Part shown: one piece after another, positions 61,598-64,000 of the stretch | How the letters are laid out: every line of letters starts with the position of its first letter | Numbering within the stretch: the first letter of the stretch is position 1 | Translations under genes and position numbers: made by a program | Source: Clostridium sp. | GTDB taxonomy: Bacteria; Bacillota; Clostridia; Lachnospirales; Lachnospiraceae | DNA: 64,000 bases | Reading direction: 5' to 3' | NCBI GenBank assembly: GCA_021770825.1 | Contig: JAETQD010000017.1 | Coordinates: 1-64,000, forward strand | Notes under the pieces: generated by a model | Seen by the model: only the letters and a program-made list of their open reading frames with translations | The model's database searches: none | Told to the model about the DNA's origin: nothing

Positions 61598-61697
61598 ATA
61601 GACAGTTGACCTTCCACACCTATGTTCTTCCTTTTGGGCTTTTGCTTCTCCCAATCAGAGCCTGCATTTTCCTTTCACAGGGCATATTGATGGTCTC

Positions 61698-63683
61698 TCA
61701 CCCCTCCAGCTCCAGTAACATCTGTTTGACTTCCTTCATCCGGTCACGCAGCCTTGCGGCCTCCTCGAAGTTCAGTTCTGCAGCCGCCTGGCGCATCTTC
61801 TTTGACAGCTCCTTTGCCAGCTTATCCAACTCCCTTGCATCCATGGACTCCGGCTCTTTTCTGAAATCTTCTTCATCCGCCTCTGCTGCTTTTGAAATAG
61901 AAATCAGGTCACGGACTGCCTTTTTAATGGTCTGCGGCGTAATTCCATGTTCTTCATTGTATTTCTGCTGGATTTCCCGGCGCCTGTTGGTCTCATCAAT
62001 GGCAGAGCGCATGGAATCCGTGATGGTGTCCGCATACATAATCACATGGCCGTCCGCATTTCTGGCTGCCCGGCCCACGGTCTGGATTAATGAGGTTTCT
62101 GAACGGAGAAATCCCTCCTTATCGGCATCCAGAATGGCCACCAGCGTAATCTCCGGAATATCCAGTCCCTCCCGGAGCAGATTGATTCCCACCAGTACAT
62201 CAAACACATCCAGACGCATATCACGGATAATTTCCGCCCGCTCCAGAGTATCAATGTCCGAGTGGAGATATTTCACCCGGATTCCGGCCTCACGGATATA
62301 GTCTGTAAGGTCCTCTGCCATACGCTTGGTCAGCGTCGTAATCAGCACCTTATTGTGCTTTTCCACTTCCTTATTGATTTCTCCCACCAGATCATCAATC
62401 TGTCCCTCCACCGGGCGGACGCTGATCTCCGGATCCAGAAGTCCTGTGGGGCGGATGATCTGCTCTGTCCGCAGAAGCTCATGCTCCGCCTCATAGACAG
62501 ACGGAGTAGCAGACACAAACATCATCTGGTTGATATGGCTTTCAAATTCCTCAAAATTTAACGGGCGGTTGTCCAGGGCCGAGGGAAGCCGGAACCCATA
62601 ATCCACCAGTGTCTTTTTCCTGGACCGGTCTCCAAAGTACATGCCCCGGATCTGAGGCAGCGTAATATGGGACTCGTCAATGATAATCAGAAAATCATCC
62701 GGGAAATAATTTAAAAGCGTACACGGCGGCTCCCCGGGCTTTCCAAAGGTAAGATGTCTGGAATAGTTCTCAATGCCGGAGCAGAAGCCCGTCTCCCTCA
62801 TCATTTCCACATCAAAATTTGTCCGCTCCGCAATACGCTGTGCCTCCAGAAGCTTGTCCTCGCTCTTAAAGAACGCCACCTGCTCCTTCATTTCAGCCAG
62901 AATGTTCTCCGCGGCCAGCATCATCTTTTCCTTTGGCACCACATAATGGGAGGCCGGATAAATTGCCACATGCCCAAGCTGTGCCCTCACTTCTCCCGTC
63001 AGCGGGTCAATTTCCGAAATCCGGTCCACCTCATCGCCAAAAAATTCCACACGGAATGCCGCGTTTCCCGCATATGCCGGGAAAATCTCCACAACATCCC
63101 CCCGGACCCGGAAAGAACCGCGCTTAAAGTCCATGTCATTTCTCGTATACTGGATGTCAATGAGCTTATGAATGACTTCATCCCGGTCCTTCTCCATCCC
63201 AGGCCGCAGGGAAATTACCATTTCCTTATAGTCGATGGGACTTCCCAACCCATAAATACAGGACACCGACGCCACAATAATCACATCGTTCCGCTCCGAA
63301 AGCGCAGCAGTGGCGGAGTGGCGCAGCTTATCGATTTCGTCGTTGATAGCCGAGTCCTTCTCGATGTAGGTATCCGTGGACGGGACGTAGGCCTCGGGTT
63401 GGTAGTAATCGTAGTAGGATACAAAGTATTCAACTGCGTTCTCCGGGAACATCTCCTTAAACTCACCGTAAAGCTGCGCGGCGAGGGTTTTATTGTGTGC
63501 AATTACCAGGGTCGGCTTCTGTAATTGTTCGATCACATTGGCCATCGTAAAAGTCTTGCCAGACCCCGTAACCCCCAGTAAAGTCTGGAATTGATTGCCT
63601 TCCCGGAAGCCTTTGACCAATGCTTCAATGGCCTGCGGCTGGTCGCCGGTGGGCTGAAATTCTGCGTGCAATTTGAACTCCAT
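61698..63683 (-). CDS. uvrB: Excinuclease ABC subunit B
   Basis: A 661-residue DNA damage helicase. Walker [14 protein letters not shown] is near residue 40; the beta-hairpin [21 protein letters not shown], the IIDESH motif, and [18 protein letters not shown] follow, and the UVR domain ([25 protein letters not shown]) ends the protein. Works with UvrA and UvrC in nucleotide excision repair. Confidence 0.98.
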   Translation of the reverse strand: MEFKLHAEFQPTGDQPQAIEALVKGFREGNQFQTLLGVTGSGKTFTMANVIEQLQKPTLVIAHNKTLAAQLYGEFKEMFPENAVEYFVSYYDYYQPEAYVPSTDTYIEKDSAINDEIDKLRHSATAALSERNDVIIVASVSCIYGLGSPIDYKEMVISLRPGMEKDRDEVIHKLIDIQYTRNDMDFKRGSFRVRGDVVEIFPAYAGNAAFRVEFFGDEVDRISEIDPLTGEVRAQLGHVAIYPASHYVVPKEKMMLAAENILAEMKEQVAFFKSEDKLLEAQRIAERTNFDVEMMRETGFCSGIENYSRHLTFGKPGEPPCTLLNYFPDDFLIIIDESHITLPQIRGMYFGDRSRKKTLVDYGFRLPSALDNRPLNFEEFESHINQMMFVSATPSVYEAEHELLRTEQIIRPTGLLDPEISVRPVEGQIDDLVGEINKEVEKHNKVLITTLTKRMAEDLTDYIREAGIRVKYLHSDIDTLERAEIIRDMRLDVFDVLVGINLLREGLDIPEITLVAILDADKEGFLRSETSLIQTVGRAARNADGHVIMYADTITDSMRSAIDETNRRREIQQKYNEEHGITPQTIKKAVRDLISISKAAEADEEDFRKEPESMDARELDKLAKELSKKMRQAAAELNFEEAARLRDRMKEVKQMLLELEG

Positions 63684-63713
63684 AATGTGCTTTTCACCTC
63701 CAAGTGACCTAAA

Positions 63714-63796
63714 AAAAGTTCGAGTATAGGCCAGAAATTCGTAAAATGAACAGTTTTTCGCCTGGCCTATACACGAACTTTTCTCATTTTACGAAT
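63714..63796. repeat. Two interleaved inverted repeats upstream of uvrB
   Basis: Arms A (63714-63734) and A' (63762-63782) are 21-base inverted copies with one mismatch. Arms B (63737-63749, ATTCGTAAAATGA) and B' (63784-63796) are perfect 13-base copies. Order A-B-A'-B' allows either of two hairpins or a pseudoknot. AAGTCACTAAAA occurs directly after and again near 63868. Confidence 0.75.
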
Positions 63797-63898
63797 GAAA
63801 GTCACTAAAACCATTTTTCCGGGACGCCGCAACACCAAATAAAATCAGGTGGAATTGGCAACACGGAAAGTCACTAAAAATTATAGCACAGCCCCTTC

Positions 63899-63943
63899 AA
63901 AAAGTATAGCCACGACCGAACATAAGTTTTCGGCGGTGGCTAT
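63899..63943 (-). terminator. Terminator of a gene beyond the right edge
   Basis: On the minus strand ATAGCCAC/GTGGCTAT with inner CCGAA/TTCGG pairing is followed by ACTTTTTG. The rest of 63684-64000 has no gene I can support. Confidence 0.75.
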
Positions 63944-64000
63944 CTTTGGCACGCAGCTTTATTTATTATAGGAAAGAATCAGCCGCAACTACTACATCAA

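Noticed and set aside
1-64000. CRISPR array
   Set aside because: No regularly spaced direct repeats were seen; the repeats found are operators, inverted repeats and IS remains.

Overview
The window looks like a chromosome segment of a Gram-positive anaerobe, most likely a Lachnospiraceae/Clostridia member (Enterocloster-, Hungatella- or Lachnoclostridium-like). The reasons are strong GGAGG ribosome binding sites, a DUF5688 protein, a surface protein with choline-binding-type cell-wall repeats, FeoAB, a split ThrE exporter, and a biotin-dependent sodium-pumping malonate decarboxylase. The assignment is inference from gene content; no 16S gene is present.

Positions 1 to about 22,560 are the right part of a prophage whose left end lies outside the window. 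From the right: a large serine recombinase next to queA, an ImmA-like/nuclease-like protein, a CI-type repressor, and a divergent Cro-like/early module running leftward (RecB-like exonuclease, RecT/Bet, DUF1351-like, replisome organiser, DnaC loader, RusA, HNH nuclease, ArpU-like late regulator). Next come a phage tRNA and then the late module: MTase/acetyltransferase-like protein, ParB-like protein, small and large terminase, DUF935 portal, Mu F-type head protein, XkdF-like protein and a cut-off structural gene. Six copies of a TTACC-N4-GGTAA operator, three at 19 kb and three at 9.1 kb, tie both regions to one repressor.

Positions 22.6 to 32 kb carry queA, tRNA-Arg(CCG) with an ArdC-like remnant beside it, a Fic protein, hypothetical genes, an amidohydrolase, an IS30 remnant, and an operon for a cysteine desulfidase (CyuA) and a D-lyxose isomerase. 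Positions 32.2 to 38.6 kb hold a candidate phase-variable locus. A tyrosine recombinase lies beside a 151-bp segment bounded by perfect 26-bp inverted repeats. The segment holds a good promoter that now points away from the coupled genes for an AP2-domain protein and a 1519-residue surface protein.

Positions 39 to 56 kb are a carboxylic-acid block: an M20 peptidase sharing a palindromic operator with the isomerase/cyuA operon; a complete-looking biotin-dependent malonate decarboxylase operon with a HutP-family protein inside it and intrinsic terminators both in its leader and directly after the hutP-like gene; a TctCBA transporter; a MATE exporter; a lyase of the isocitrate lyase/PEP mutase superfamily; and a LysR regulator divergent from an HpcH/HpaI aldolase. 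The right end is housekeeping: two proteins of unknown role, a split ThrE-type exporter, FeoAB under a Fur box, and UvrB.

The most notable items are the candidate invertible promoter at 37.5 to 37.7 kb and the HutP-like antitermination set-up in the malonate decarboxylase operon.
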